Shown in pieces: positions 1-8,647 of a DNA stretch of 64,000 bases (within the stretch, counting starts at the first letter, position 1; every line of letters begins with the position of its first letter). A program made the position numbers and the translations under genes. This stretch comes from Dankookia rubra (GTDB lineage: Bacteria; Pseudomonadota; Alphaproteobacteria; Acetobacterales; Acetobacteraceae). The stretch spans positions 218,548 to 282,547 of the forward strand of contig NZ_SMSJ01000004.1 in the NCBI RefSeq assembly GCF_004355005.1, read 5' to 3'. The notes beneath the pieces were generated by a model, which saw nothing but the letters and a program-made list of their open reading frames with translations, searched no databases and was not told where the DNA came from.

Positions 1-693
1 ATAAGGGTCGTTGCGCCGAACCCGGTATCCGAGGCTCGAGAGCAGCTCCTCCGCCAGCCGGGTCGCCCGCGGCGCGCAAGCGGTGCCATGCGCGTCGCCA
101 AGGACGAAATCCGGCGGGCTGCCGGAATGCGTCGGGTGGGTCGGCATGGAATGGCAATCGATCAGCAGGCAATAACCGAATTCGTCGCGCGTTTCGGCTA
201 TCAGCGCGGCCAGCGCGGCATGGTAGGGCTGCCAGTAGCGGCGGATGCGGTCCTCCGCCTCCTCGAAGCGCAGCTTGTGGCGATAGACCGTCTCCCCGGT
301 CGCCACCACCCTGGCAATGGTGCCGAGGCCGGCGCCAACCCTGGGGCTCGCGGTGTTCACCCAGGCGGGCAGCGGACCGTCGAACATGCCGGGGTCGAGT
401 TCCCAGGGTTCCCGGTTCACGTCGCAGAAGACCCGCGGGAAGGTCGCCGCCAGCAGCGGCGCGCCCAGCTCAGGCGCGGCCGCAAAAAGTTCGTCGACGA
501 AGCCGTCCTCCGACCGTCGCAGGGCGACCGGGTCCAGCCGCGCCGCGGCGACGAAATCCGGCGGATAGGCGCGGCCCGAATGCGGTGAGGCGAAGACCAG
601 CGGCGCGGTCCGCCGCGCCGGCCGCGTCAGCGAATAGGGTAGCGGCTCCGCGGCGCAGGGCGGGGCGGGGGTGATTTCCAGGGGAAGGTCCAT
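1..693 (-). CDS. N-formylglutamate amidohydrolase, C-terminus cut by window edge
   Basis: Family members hydrolyse N-formyl-L-glutamate to formate and glutamate, the last step of one histidine-degradation route. The reading frame is open for 231 codons from ATG 693 (a GTG two codons upstream is a possible alternative) to the window edge. Recognisable family motifs occur in order: SPHSGRAYPPDF near residue 38, RSEDGFVDELF, CDVNREPWELDP, VYRHK and the metal/active-site segment DCHSMP. The rest of the gene lies outside the window. The closest downstream neighbour on the same side is a tRNA, so no operon partner is visible. Family assignment is secure; the exact substrate is inferred. Confidence 0.88.
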   Translation of the reverse strand, partial: MDLPLEITPAPPCAAEPLPYSLTRPARRTAPLVFASPHSGRAYPPDFVAAARLDPVALRRSEDGFVDELFAAAPELGAPLLAATFPRVFCDVNREPWELDPGMFDGPLPAWVNTASPRVGAGLGTIARVVATGETVYRHKLRFEEAEDRIRRYWQPYHAALAALIAETRDEFGYCLLIDCHSMPTHPTHSGSPPDFVLGDAHGTACAPRATRLAEELLSSLGYRVRRNDPY

Positions 694-773
694 CGGCACG
701 CCGGATCAAGCCACAGGCTGCGGCCCGTGTCATCAACCCGCATCATTCACATCAATAAGGCGGTTGTTGGAGG

Positions 774-803
774 CTTGCCGACCCCGCACCGCCGGGTTAG
801 ATA
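774..803 (+). promoter_or_regulatory. Probable sigma-70 type promoter of tRNA-Val
   Basis: TTGCCG at 775-780 is followed after 16-17 bases by TTAGAT/TAGATA at 797-803. This places the transcription start about 8-10 bases before the mature tRNA 5' end at 820. The -35 element with a leading C and the short leader resemble alphaproteobacterial stable-RNA promoters. It is a sequence match only. Confidence 0.5.
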
Positions 804-819
804 CGCGGCCCCGGGCGAT

Positions 820-894
<75 letters not shown>

Positions 895-981
895 TCGCCT
901 CCGGGCTTTCCCGCACATCCACGGCTTTTACGCGGTTGGGACGCGCGTCGGCGCGGGGATTGCCCCCGCGCCGCGCCCTGC

Positions 982-2130
982 TCAGGGCCGCTCGTTCGAA
1001 AAGACGATTGTCCCGCTGGCGGAGAACATCCCGCCGACACCGTGGCAGACCGAGACCTTTGCCCCCGGCACCTGGGCCGGCGCGGCGCCGCGCATCTGCC
1101 GCACGCTCTCCTGCAGGGCGAACATGCCGTACATGCCGGTATGGGTGTAGGACAGGCCGCCGCCGGTGGTGTTCAGCGGCAGCTTGCCGCCCGGCCGGGT
1201 ATTGCCCTCGCGGATGAAGCCCGCCGCCTCGCCCGGCTTGCAGAATCCGAGGTCTTCCAGCCCGTACAGCGGCAGGTGCGCGAAGGCGTCGTAGATCATC
1301 ATATGGTCCACGTCCTTGCGGTCGATCCCCGCAGCCTCGATGGCAGTGGGCCCCGCGACGCGGAAGGCGCGGGATGAGGTGAAGTCCTCCATCTGCGAGA
1401 CCATGTTGCTCTCGACCGATTCGCCGGTGCCGAGGATGTAGACCGGCTTGGTCGGGAAGTCCTTGGCGCGGTCGGCCTTGGTCAGGATCAGCGCGCCGCC
1501 GCCATCCGTCACCAGGCAGCACTGCAGGATGCGGAAGGGATAGGCGATCATCCGGCTGTTCAGCACGTCGTCGACCGTGATCGGGTCGCGGAACATGGCG
1601 CGCGGGTTCTTGCCGGCCCATTCGCGCTGCACCACCGCGACCGTCGCCAGGTCCTCATGCGTCACGCCGTACTTCTTCATGTAGCGCAGCACGGGGATGG
1701 GGAAGAGCGTCGGCGGGCCGAAGGGGCCGTAGGGCATCTCGAACTGGCCGTTCAGCCCTTCGGGCTCGGCCGGCCGGGGCGTCGCGTTGATGCGCGACTT
1801 GCCGCTCTCGCCATGGGTGATGAGGATCGTGTTGGCATAGCCGGCATGGATCGCCGCCGCCGCGTGGCGGACATGCAGCATGAAGGAACAGCCGCCCACG
1901 CCGGTGCCATCGACCCATTTCGGGGTGATGCCGAGGTAGTGGGCGATCTGCTGCGGCATCATCGGCCCGACGCAGGCAACGCCGTCGATGTCGGCGGGCT
2001 TCAGCCCGGTCTCGGCCATCGCGTTCAGCGCCGCATCCGCATGCAGCATGATCTGGGACATGCCCGGGATGGCGCCGAGCTGCGTGGTTTCCGCAGCGCC
2101 GACGATGGCGATCTCACCGCGACCGAGCAT
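982..2130 (-). CDS. Thiolase family protein (SCP2-type thiolase / acetyl-CoA acetyltransferase-like)
   Basis: This 382-residue protein has the thiolase fold: an N-terminal EIAIVGAAET strand, a GGCS segment near residue 100 as the likely nucleophilic cysteine region, YDAF near residue 283, HTGMYG in place of the GHP motif, and the C-terminal CHGVGGMFSASG. Members of this SCP2-like branch act on acyl-CoA chains, often lipid or sterol side chains, as a heterodimer with a DUF35 OB-fold partner. The gene for that partner lies immediately upstream and its stop overlaps this ATG (TGATG at 2128-2132), so translation is probably coupled. Some family motifs are shortened, so catalytic competence is not certain. 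Confidence 0.88.
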   Translation of the reverse strand: MLGRGEIAIVGAAETTQLGAIPGMSQIMLHADAALNAMAETGLKPADIDGVACVGPMMPQQIAHYLGITPKWVDGTGVGGCSFMLHVRHAAAAIHAGYANTILITHGESGKSRINATPRPAEPEGLNGQFEMPYGPFGPPTLFPIPVLRYMKKYGVTHEDLATVAVVQREWAGKNPRAMFRDPITVDDVLNSRMIAYPFRILQCCLVTDGGGALILTKADRAKDFPTKPVYILGTGESVESNMVSQMEDFTSSRAFRVAGPTAIEAAGIDRKDVDHMMIYDAFAHLPLYGLEDLGFCKPGEAAGFIREGNTRPGGKLPLNTTGGGLSYTHTGMYGMFALQESVRQMRGAAPAQVPGAKVSVCHGVGGMFSASGTIVFSNERP

Positions 2131-2546
2131 CAGACGCCTCCCTTCGCGGGACGGAACAGGGGCAGCGTGATGTCGTCGTCCATCGGCGTGAAGGCGACCT
2201 GGAGCGGCATGTCGAGGACCAAGGCCTCGGGCGTCTGCTCGCAGTCCACGATGTTCGTCATCATGCGCGGGCCTTCCTCGAGCTCGACAACCGCGATCGC
2301 GTAAGGCGGCGTGAAGCCGGGCACGGGACGGTGGTGGATGACATAGCTGTGCAGCGTGGCGCGGCCCGAGGCCTCGAAGACCGTGACGTTGCGCGTGCCG
2401 GTATAGGGACTGAAGGGGCGGGGCGGGAAATACGCCTTTCCGGTATCGCCGCAGCGCTGCAGCAGCAGCTTCCCGTCCTTGGTGCCGTCCCAGAAATGCT
2501 TGGTTTCTGGCGTCGGCTTCGGCTTCGCCCTGCCGGGTGCGAGCAT
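2130..2546 (-). CDS. DUF35 OB-fold acyl-CoA-associated protein
   Basis: This is a DUF35 (OB-fold, nucleic-acid-binding-like) protein of 138 residues. ATG 2546 is preceded at good distance by AGGAGG, so it is preferred over an upstream TTG. The family architecture is an N-terminal rubredoxin-like zinc ribbon followed by an OB fold. Here the ribbon region (around QRCGDTGKAYFPP) keeps only one cysteine, so the zinc site appears lost. The OB-fold signature near the middle (SYVIHHRPVPGF, PYAIAVVELEEG) is intact. In related systems DUF35 proteins pair with thiolase-like subunits and help present acyl-CoA. The overlap with the thiolase gene supports that role. Confidence 0.85.
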   Translation of the reverse strand: MLAPGRAKPKPTPETKHFWDGTKDGKLLLQRCGDTGKAYFPPRPFSPYTGTRNVTVFEASGRATLHSYVIHHRPVPGFTPPYAIAVVELEEGPRMMTNIVDCEQTPEALVLDMPLQVAFTPMDDDITLPLFRPAKGGV

Positions 2547-2643
2547 GCCCGTTTCCTCCTTGGTTTCCAACGGAGGAAGCCTGCCACGGCGCGCGCGGCA
2601 GGGCGAGGGGGGCGGCGCAGGAATGCCCCGCCCCGGGCCGCCG

Positions 2644-3519
2644 CTACATCGCCGGGTACCAGCCGTCGTTGATCATCGCGTAGCCATCGCCGCGGCGGAC
2701 CAGGTGCAGGAAGCCGGGAAAGTGCATGTGCATCCCCGCCACCGCCTGGCCGTCCGTGGCCACCATGTCGAAGACCCGGCGCCGCGTCGCCGCGGCCTGA
2801 CCTGGGTCGATGTCGAAGGCCATGGTCACTTCCGGGCGGGGGATCTGGATCTCCGGCACGTGGATGATGTCGCCCCAGATCAGCAGGCTCTCCTTGCCCG
2901 AGTTCACCATGTAGCCGCTGTGCCCCGGGGTGTGGCCGGGGAAGGGCATTGCGGTGACGCCGGGAAAGACCTCGCCGCCGGTATGGGTCCGGGTGCGGGA
3001 CTTGTAGGGCGCGACCTGCGTCCGCCCGGCCATGAAGTTGCGCGCGCGGCTCATCTCGTCCGCCTTCGCCATCGCCGCGTCGTCGTGCCAGAAGGCCAGC
3101 TCAGCCTCGTGCATCACCAGCTCGGCATTCGGGAAGAGCGGCCGGCCCGCGGCATCCGCGAGGCCGTTCGAGTGGTCGGGGTGCATATGCGTCAGCAGCA
3201 CCGTATCGATCTCGGCCGGTGCGACGCCGATCGCCGCCAGGTTCTCGAACAGCTTGCCGCCGGTCGCTGCCATCGCGGTGCCGCAGCCGGTGTCGATCAG
3301 CGCGGTGCGGCCGCCGCTGCGGATGACGAAGGTGTTCACCGCAGTGCGGCGCGGCACCGGGCGGAAGCTGTCGCGCAGCAGCTGCGCCGCCTCCGCTTCC
3401 GGGATGTTCTGGATAACGGCCATGGAGCCATCGAGGTAGCCGTCGCTGACGGTGCAGACGGTGATGTCGCCGATCCGGCGGTGATGCACCGCCGGCACCT
3501 GCTTCTCCGGAATTGCCAT
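2644..3519 (-). CDS. MBL-fold metallo-hydrolase
   Basis: This 291-residue metallo-beta-lactamase-fold hydrolase starts at ATG 3519 after GGGGAAA. The diagnostic HxHxDH motif is HMHPDH, in TVLLTHMHPDHSNGL. Further ligands come from FPGHTPGHSGY and WGDIIHVPE, giving the expected dinuclear metal site. The overall layout resembles the lactonase-like branch that includes quorum-quenching lactonases and alkylsulfatase relatives. The substrate cannot be read from sequence. No signal peptide is seen, so the protein is probably cytoplasmic. The gene is followed at 2570 by the DUF35/thiolase pair but with about 100 bases between them. Confidence 0.88.
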   Translation of the reverse strand: MAIPEKQVPAVHHRRIGDITVCTVSDGYLDGSMAVIQNIPEAEAAQLLRDSFRPVPRRTAVNTFVIRSGGRTALIDTGCGTAMAATGGKLFENLAAIGVAPAEIDTVLLTHMHPDHSNGLADAAGRPLFPNAELVMHEAELAFWHDDAAMAKADEMSRARNFMAGRTQVAPYKSRTRTHTGGEVFPGVTAMPFPGHTPGHSGYMVNSGKESLLIWGDIIHVPEIQIPRPEVTMAFDIDPGQAAATRRRVFDMVATDGQAVAGMHMHFPGFLHLVRRGDGYAMINDGWYPAM

Positions 3520-3573
3520 GGCCGTTTCCCCTTGCTTCGTCGGGGGAGCCTAGGCCAGCCCGGCCGGCACCGC

Positions 3574-5892
3574 CTACCCCCGCCGGACCTGCGCCAGGAA
3601 CTCCCCGGCCCGGCCGCGCAGCGTCGCCGCATGGCCGGTCAGGTCATTCGCCGCATGCAGCAGGGCGCCAGAGGCCTCCCCCGTTTCCTGCGCCGCGCGC
3701 TGCACGTCGCCGATCCGGTGGTTCACCGCCCCGGTGCCCTCGGCCACCTGGGCGGCGCTGCGGGCGATCTCGCGGGTTGCGGTACCCTGTTGCTCGACCG
3801 CCGCGGCGATGGCGCCGGTGACCTCGTTCATCCGCTCGACGGTGCCGCCGATGCCGCGCAGCGCCGACACCGCTTCCCCGGTCGCCGCCTGGATGGCGTG
3901 GATCTGCGCGCCGATCTCCTCGGTCGCGCGGGCGGTCTGGCTGGCCAGGGTCTTCACCTCGCTCGCCACCACGGCGAAGCCCTTGCCGGCCTCCCCGGCG
4001 CGGGCCGCCTCGATCGTCGCGTTCAGCGCCAGCAGGTTGGTCTGCCCGGCGATGTCGCCGATCAGCCGCACCACGTCGCCGATCCGCTGCGCCGCCCGGG
4101 CCAAGCCCTGCACCGTGCCGTCGGTGGCCCGCGCCGCTTCGGCCGCCTCCCGCGCCACCGCGGCGCCGTCGGCCACCTGGCGGGTGATCTCGGCGACGCT
4201 CGCCGCCAGTTCCTCGGCGCTGGCCGCCACGGCCTGCACGTCAGCCCCGGCCCGGCCGCTCGCCTCCGCCACCACGCCGGCTTCCCGGCCGCTGGTCGCG
4301 GCGGTGCCGGACAGCGCCTGGGCCGCGCCGTGCACCTGCGCGGCGGCGGCGGCCACCGCCTCCACCACCCCGCCGATCTCCGCTTCGAAGCTGTCGGCCA
4401 GCCTGGCCTGCGCGGTCGCCAGCGACCAGGTGAGCATGGCGGAGACGTAGCGCCCCTGCGCATCCCGGATGGCGCAGACATGCAGGTCGAATACCTCCTC
4501 CCCCACCCGGATGCGGCTGCGGTGCGGCAGGCGCGACGGGTCGGACAGCAGGGCGCGCTGGTGTTCCGACTGGCCGTGCAGCACGTCGATGCTCTGGCCG
4601 ACCAGCGCCTCCGCCTTGACCGGCAGCACGTGTTCGATCCGCCGCAGCAGGTCAATGCTGAAGGGATTGCAATATGTGATGCGGAAGTCGTCCTGCGGGT
4701 CGGCGGTCATGATGCCGTTCGACATCTGCTCCAGCATCTGCTGCTGCGCGAAGGCCTGCCGCACGGTGCCGCGCAGCGCCTCCAGCGCCCCGGCAATGGC
4801 GCCGATCTCGTCCCGCCGGTCGCGGTCGGGCACCGGGGTTTCGGCATTGCCGCCGGCGATGGTGCGAATGGTCCCCGCCAGGCGCCGCAGCGGCGTGCCG
4901 ATTGCCCGCGCGGTCAGCCAGCCGGAGGCGACCAGGATCAGCGCCACCGCCAAGCCGATCCAGAGCACCGCCGCAGCGACCCGCTCGGCCGCCGCGGCGC
5001 TCGCCGCGATCCGCGCCGCGGCCAGGTCGCCGAGCCGCTCCCTCGCCTCGACCAGCGCCGCTTCCAGCCGCTGGCGCGCCGGGGTGCTGTGCTCTGTCCG
5101 CGCCTTCTGCATCGCCTCGGCCAGCCGCACCACCTCGAGCGCCGCCGTCGCGGTGCCCTCGGCGATGTCGGTGATGCGCTTCAGGTCGGCCGCGCCCGGC
5201 CCCTTGTCGGTGACCCCGGCCAGGGCGCGGGCATGCACCCGCAGCTGCGCCGAAGCCCGGCGAACCCGGCGCGCCTGGGCCTCGTCACCGGTGGCGAGGT
5301 AGCGCTGGCTGCCCAGCCGGATATCGCCCACCGCCTGGTGAAAGGTCATCAGCCGCTGCCGCGCCTCCTCCCGCTGCGCCTCGGGCACGTCGATCTCGAC
5401 CATGCTCGAGACCGCCTCGAAAGCCTGGTCGTATTCGCCGATGCGCGGAAAGAGGCCGGTGTCGCGCTGGACGATCAGGTCCCGCCGGAAGCGCGCCTGA
5501 TCGCCAATCGAGGCCGCGTAACCGGCCAATTCGCGCCGGGCGAGGTCCAGCGCCCCGGCCACCGCGGGATCGTCGGCGCGCTCCGCCGCCGCCCGCAGCC
5601 GGTCGCCCGCCCGGCCGACCTCCTGCTGCATCCTGGCCGCCAGCGCATCGACCGCCGACGTCGCCTGGGACAGCTGCACGTCGCGCAGCGCCATGGCGGC
5701 GCGGGCCACGTGCAGCGCGGCCTCGTGCGCCGCGGCCTGGGCCTGCACCGCCTGGCGCTCGGCCTGCTGCTGCGCCCCGGCCGCCGCCAGCTGCCCCTGG
5801 ACCAGCAGGACCAGCCCGCCCAGCAGCAGGATGGCCAATATGGCGCTTGCCGCGAGCTTGCGGCCGACCGACAGGTTGCGGAACAGGCGCAT
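3574..5892 (-). CDS. Methyl-accepting chemotaxis protein with PAS-like domain
   Basis: This chemoreceptor of 772 residues starts at ATG 5892, which is directly preceded by AGGAGG; the frame stays open further upstream but without a ribosome site. A first membrane helix spans about residues 12-32. It is followed by a long helical periplasmic region, a second membrane helix near residues 335-355, a HAMP segment, a PAS-like segment ([20 protein letters not shown]) and the cytoplasmic signalling domain. The receptor tip reads [20 protein letters not shown], the conserved CheA/CheW contact region. No other chemotaxis genes are nearby, so it is an orphan receptor. The ligand is unknown. Confidence 0.93.
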   Translation of the reverse strand: MRLFRNLSVGRKLAASAILAILLLGGLVLLVQGQLAAAGAQQQAERQAVQAQAAAHEAALHVARAAMALRDVQLSQATSAVDALAARMQQEVGRAGDRLRAAAERADDPAVAGALDLARRELAGYAASIGDQARFRRDLIVQRDTGLFPRIGEYDQAFEAVSSMVEIDVPEAQREEARQRLMTFHQAVGDIRLGSQRYLATGDEAQARRVRRASAQLRVHARALAGVTDKGPGAADLKRITDIAEGTATAALEVVRLAEAMQKARTEHSTPARQRLEAALVEARERLGDLAAARIAASAAAAERVAAAVLWIGLAVALILVASGWLTARAIGTPLRRLAGTIRTIAGGNAETPVPDRDRRDEIGAIAGALEALRGTVRQAFAQQQMLEQMSNGIMTADPQDDFRITYCNPFSIDLLRRIEHVLPVKAEALVGQSIDVLHGQSEHQRALLSDPSRLPHRSRIRVGEEVFDLHVCAIRDAQGRYVSAMLTWSLATAQARLADSFEAEIGGVVEAVAAAAAQVHGAAQALSGTAATSGREAGVVAEASGRAGADVQAVAASAEELAASVAEITRQVADGAAVAREAAEAARATDGTVQGLARAAQRIGDVVRLIGDIAGQTNLLALNATIEAARAGEAGKGFAVVASEVKTLASQTARATEEIGAQIHAIQAATGEAVSALRGIGGTVERMNEVTGAIAAAVEQQGTATREIARSAAQVAEGTGAVNHRIGDVQRAAQETGEASGALLHAANDLTGHAATLRGRAGEFLAQVRRG

Positions 5893-6014
5893 GATGGGTC
5901 CTCCTGCCCGGGACCCTGCACCGGCCGGGGTTAAGCCGGCGCAAACGCTCCCCTCTCGACAGCACGCGACCGCCGCGCCACCGTCCGCGCCAAGACTGGT
6001 CGGGAACCGGGACG

Positions 6015-6653
6015 ATGCTGTTCGACTTCGAGACACTGTCCGCTCAGGACCGCTACAAGCTGGTGGTATCCTCCGTCGTGCCGCGGCCGATCGCCTGGGT
6101 TGTGACGCAGGACGCGGCCGGCACGGTCAATGCCGCGCCCTATTCCTTCTTCAACGCCTTCTCCGACGATCCCGTGGTGATCGGCTTCGGCGCCGGGCCG
6201 CGTCCCGCCGGCGCGCTGAAGGACACCGCGGACAATATCCGCCAGACCGGCGAGTTCGTGGTGAACCTGGTGCCCGAGAGCGCCATCCACGGCATGAATG
6301 CCACCGCCATCGACTTCCCCCCGGGGGTGGACGAGCTGGCCGAAGCGGGGCTGAGCAAGACCGCCTCCAGCAAGGTCAAGCCGCCGCGCATCACCGAAAG
6401 CCCGGTCGCGCTGGAATGCGTGACCTTCCAACTGATCCCCGCGGGGCACCACACCATCGTGCTCGGCCGGGTCATCGCCATGCACATCAACGACGACTGC
6501 ATGCTGGACGCCGCGAAGTTCTACGTCGACACGCCGAAGCTCGGCCTGGTCGGCCGCATGCACGGCCGCGGCTGGTATACCCGCACCACGGACCGGATCG
6601 AGGTGCCGCGGATCTCGGTCGCGGAGTGGGAGGCGAAGAAGGCGGCCGAATAG
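6015..6653 (+). CDS. Flavin reductase family protein (flavoprotein oxygenase, DIM6/NTAB-like)
   Basis: This 212-residue protein is of the flavin-reductase-like FMN-binding family. The N-terminal block [18 protein letters not shown] and the following [16 protein letters not shown] are the classical FMN-contacting motifs. ETGEFVVN-like and HIVLGRV-like segments follow in order. Such proteins bind FMN as a split-barrel dimer and either supply reduced flavin or act as small oxygenases. The gene is divergent from the chemoreceptor, with 122 bases between start codons. The true electron acceptor is unknown. Confidence 0.9.
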   Translation: MLFDFETLSAQDRYKLVVSSVVPRPIAWVVTQDAAGTVNAAPYSFFNAFSDDPVVIGFGAGPRPAGALKDTADNIRQTGEFVVNLVPESAIHGMNATAIDFPPGVDELAEAGLSKTASSKVKPPRITESPVALECVTFQLIPAGHHTIVLGRVIAMHINDDCMLDAAKFYVDTPKLGLVGRMHGRGWYTRTTDRIEVPRISVAEWEAKKAAE

Positions 6654-6761
6654 CCCCGCCCGACTCGGGACGGGCCCGGGCGGTTGCGCGTGGCGGCGCC
6701 GCCGGGTCAGCGGGTTCGCGGCTCCGGGTGGTTCCGCCCTGCAGCGATCTGCTTTAAGGGG

Positions 6762-6784
6762 CATTTGAGAACCTTTCGCAAATG
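6762..6784. promoter_or_regulatory. Fur-type iron operator overlapping the fbpB start codon
   Basis: The inverted repeat CATTTG (6762-6767) and CAAATG (6779-6784) encloses the 19-mer TTTGAGAACCTTTCGCAAA (6764-6782), which matches four other iron-gene operators in this window. The right arm includes the ATG of the permease gene. A repressor bound here would block both transcription and access to the start. Confidence 0.7.
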
Positions 6785-8461
6785 ACCCCTGCCCCTTCCG
6801 TTATCGCCGCCGAGCGCCTTGCCGCGGCCCCGCCGCGCGCCCGTCCTCCCCGCGCCGGCTGGTCCCAACTGGCCCTGCCGCTGGCCGGCCTGGTCGCGGC
6901 GCCGTTGCTGGCGGTGCTGGTCTCGGCCGCGGTGCCGGCGGGTGCGGTCTGGCACCACATCGTCAGCACCACCCTGCCGGAGATGCTGGCGAATTCCGCC
7001 CTGCTCTTCCTGCTGGTCGGCCTGATGACGGCAACCGCCGGCGCGGTCTCGGCCTGGCTGGTCACCGCCTGCAGATTTCCCGGCCGCGGGGCGCTGGAAG
7101 TGGCGCTGCTGCTGCCGATGGCGATGCCGGCCTATGTCTGCGGCTATGCCTATACCTGGCTGCTGGACGTCGCCGGCCCGGTGCAGACGATGCTCCGCAG
7201 CGTCACCGGCCTGCGCTGGGGCCAGTACTGGTTTCCCGAGATCCGCAGCCTGCCGGGCGCCGCGCTGATGCTGGCGATGGTGCTCTACCCCTACGTCTAC
7301 CTGCTCTGCCGCAACGCCTTCCAGCAGCAGAGCGTCTGCCTGCTCGAAGCCTCTCGCACCCTCGGCCATTCGCTGGGATCCTGCTTCCTCCGCCTTGCCT
7401 TGCCCATGGCCCGGCCGGCGATCGTCGCCGGGATGGCCCTCGCCCTGATGGAGACCTTGGCGGATTTCGGCACGGTGCAGCATTTCGCGGTCCGCACCTT
7501 CACCACCGGAATCTACGAGGCCTGGTTCGGACTCGGCGACCGCGGCGCCGCCAGCCAGCTGGCCGCCTGCCTGATGGGTCTGGTGGCGCTGCTGCTGGCG
7601 CTGGAACAGGTCAGCCGCGGTGGCCGCCGCTTCCACCCGACCACCAACCGGAACCCCGTGCTGCGGCCGGTGGCGCTGCGGGGCTGGAAGGCCGCCGGCG
7701 CCTTCGTCCTCTGCGCCCTGCCGGTCGGGCTCGGCTTCCTGCTGCCGGCCGGCACCCTGCTGGTGCTGATGCTGCAGGTCGGCGACCCGCTGGAGCCCGC
7801 CCGCTTCCTGCCTTTCGCCCGCAACAGCGTGGTGCTGGCCGGGCTCGCCGCGGCCGCCGCGGTCACCCTCGCCGGCTTCCTCGCCTGGGCGGCCCGGCTG
7901 CACCCGCAGGCGCCGCAACGCCTGGCGGTGAGGGTCGCCGGGCTCGGCTATGCCATCCCCGGCTCGGTCATCGCGGTCGGCACGCTGGTGCCGCTCGGCC
8001 TCTTCGACAATGCGCTCGACGGCTGGATGCGGGCGCGGTTCGGCGTTTCCACCGGGCTGCTGCTCTCGGGCGGGGTATTGGCACTGGTCTTCGCCTACCT
8101 GGTCCGGTTCCTGGCGGTGGCGCTCTCGGCGGTCGAATCCGGGCTCGGGCAAGTGAAGCCATCGCTGCGGCATGCGGCGCGGGTGCTAGGCGCCTCGCCG
8201 GCCGGGGCGGTCTGGCGGGTGGAGCTGCCGCTGGCCCGCGGCAGCCTCTTCACCGCCTTCCTGCTGGTCTTTGTCGATACGATGAAGGAATTGCCGGCGA
8301 CGCTGATCGTCCGGCCGTTCGATTTCGATACGCTGGCGGTCAGGGTCCATGGGCTCGCCGCGGACGAAAGGCTGGCGGAGGCCAGCACCGCCGCCCTGCT
8401 CATCGTCGTAACCGGCCTGCTGCCTGTGCTCGCCCTGACCAGGGCGATGCGGCGGGCCTGA
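6782..8461 (+). CDS. fbpB: Iron(III) ABC transporter permease (FbpB-type fused permease)
   Basis: This 559-residue inner-membrane protein consists of two fused permease halves with about twelve hydrophobic helices. Each half has an EAA cytoplasmic loop for the ATPase: EASRTLGHSLGS from residue 189, and HAARVLGASPAGAVWRVELP from residue 464. This is the architecture of Fbp/SfuB-type ferric transporters. ATG 6782 has no ribosome-binding site and sits inside the Fur-type operator; no other credible start exists, so the message may be leaderless. A substrate-binding protein gene (fbpA) lies 7 kb away under a similar operator. No ATPase gene is in the window. Confidence 0.92.
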   Translation: MTPAPSVIAAERLAAAPPRARPPRAGWSQLALPLAGLVAAPLLAVLVSAAVPAGAVWHHIVSTTLPEMLANSALLFLLVGLMTATAGAVSAWLVTACRFPGRGALEVALLLPMAMPAYVCGYAYTWLLDVAGPVQTMLRSVTGLRWGQYWFPEIRSLPGAALMLAMVLYPYVYLLCRNAFQQQSVCLLEASRTLGHSLGSCFLRLALPMARPAIVAGMALALMETLADFGTVQHFAVRTFTTGIYEAWFGLGDRGAASQLAACLMGLVALLLALEQVSRGGRRFHPTTNRNPVLRPVALRGWKAAGAFVLCALPVGLGFLLPAGTLLVLMLQVGDPLEPARFLPFARNSVVLAGLAAAAAVTLAGFLAWAARLHPQAPQRLAVRVAGLGYAIPGSVIAVGTLVPLGLFDNALDGWMRARFGVSTGLLLSGGVLALVFAYLVRFLAVALSAVESGLGQVKPSLRHAARVLGASPAGAVWRVELPLARGSLFTAFLLVFVDTMKELPATLIVRPFDFDTLAVRVHGLAADERLAEASTAALLIVVTGLLPVLALTRAMRRA

Positions 8462-8647
8462 CGAGGACCCGAATGTACTTGACGAGGAATATGTAACGAC
8501 GTTCACACTATTGTGGGTTGGCAGCGCAACGCCTCGCAACGCTCCCGGCCATGCGGCATTAGTCAAATTCCCGATCCGAACCGGGCGGCCGCCGTCCATT
8601 GCGAACCGGGCCCGCTCCCCCTCCCCTTGATCGAACGGCCGTTCCCG
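8462..8647 (+). promoter_or_regulatory. Low-GC leader upstream of the ethylene-receptor-like kinase
   Basis: The first ~60 bases after the permease stop are conspicuously AT-richer than the surroundings. They contain a TTGACG hexamer (8479-8484) with several AT-rich blocks downstream, including ACACTATTGTG at 8505-8515. This is the likely promoter for the 8648-14559 gene run. The -10 element cannot be chosen with confidence, and no terminator for the permease gene is evident. Confidence 0.35.

Noticed and set aside
951-971. GCGCGGGG/CCCCGCGC hairpin near the thiolase stop as a terminator
   Set aside because: The stem is perfect but there is no U-run on either strand, and short GC-only stems are common in this DNA.
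2479-5934. 1151-codon open frame on the plus strand opposite the MBL and chemoreceptor genes
   Set aside because: It is an antisense frame kept open by high GC. Its translation is Arg/His/Gly/Gln-rich with no domains, and both genes on the other strand have clear motifs.
5893-6036. N-terminal extension of the chemoreceptor
   Set aside because: AGGAGG sits directly before ATG 5892, where the membrane anchor begins. The extension overlaps the divergent flavin reductase start.
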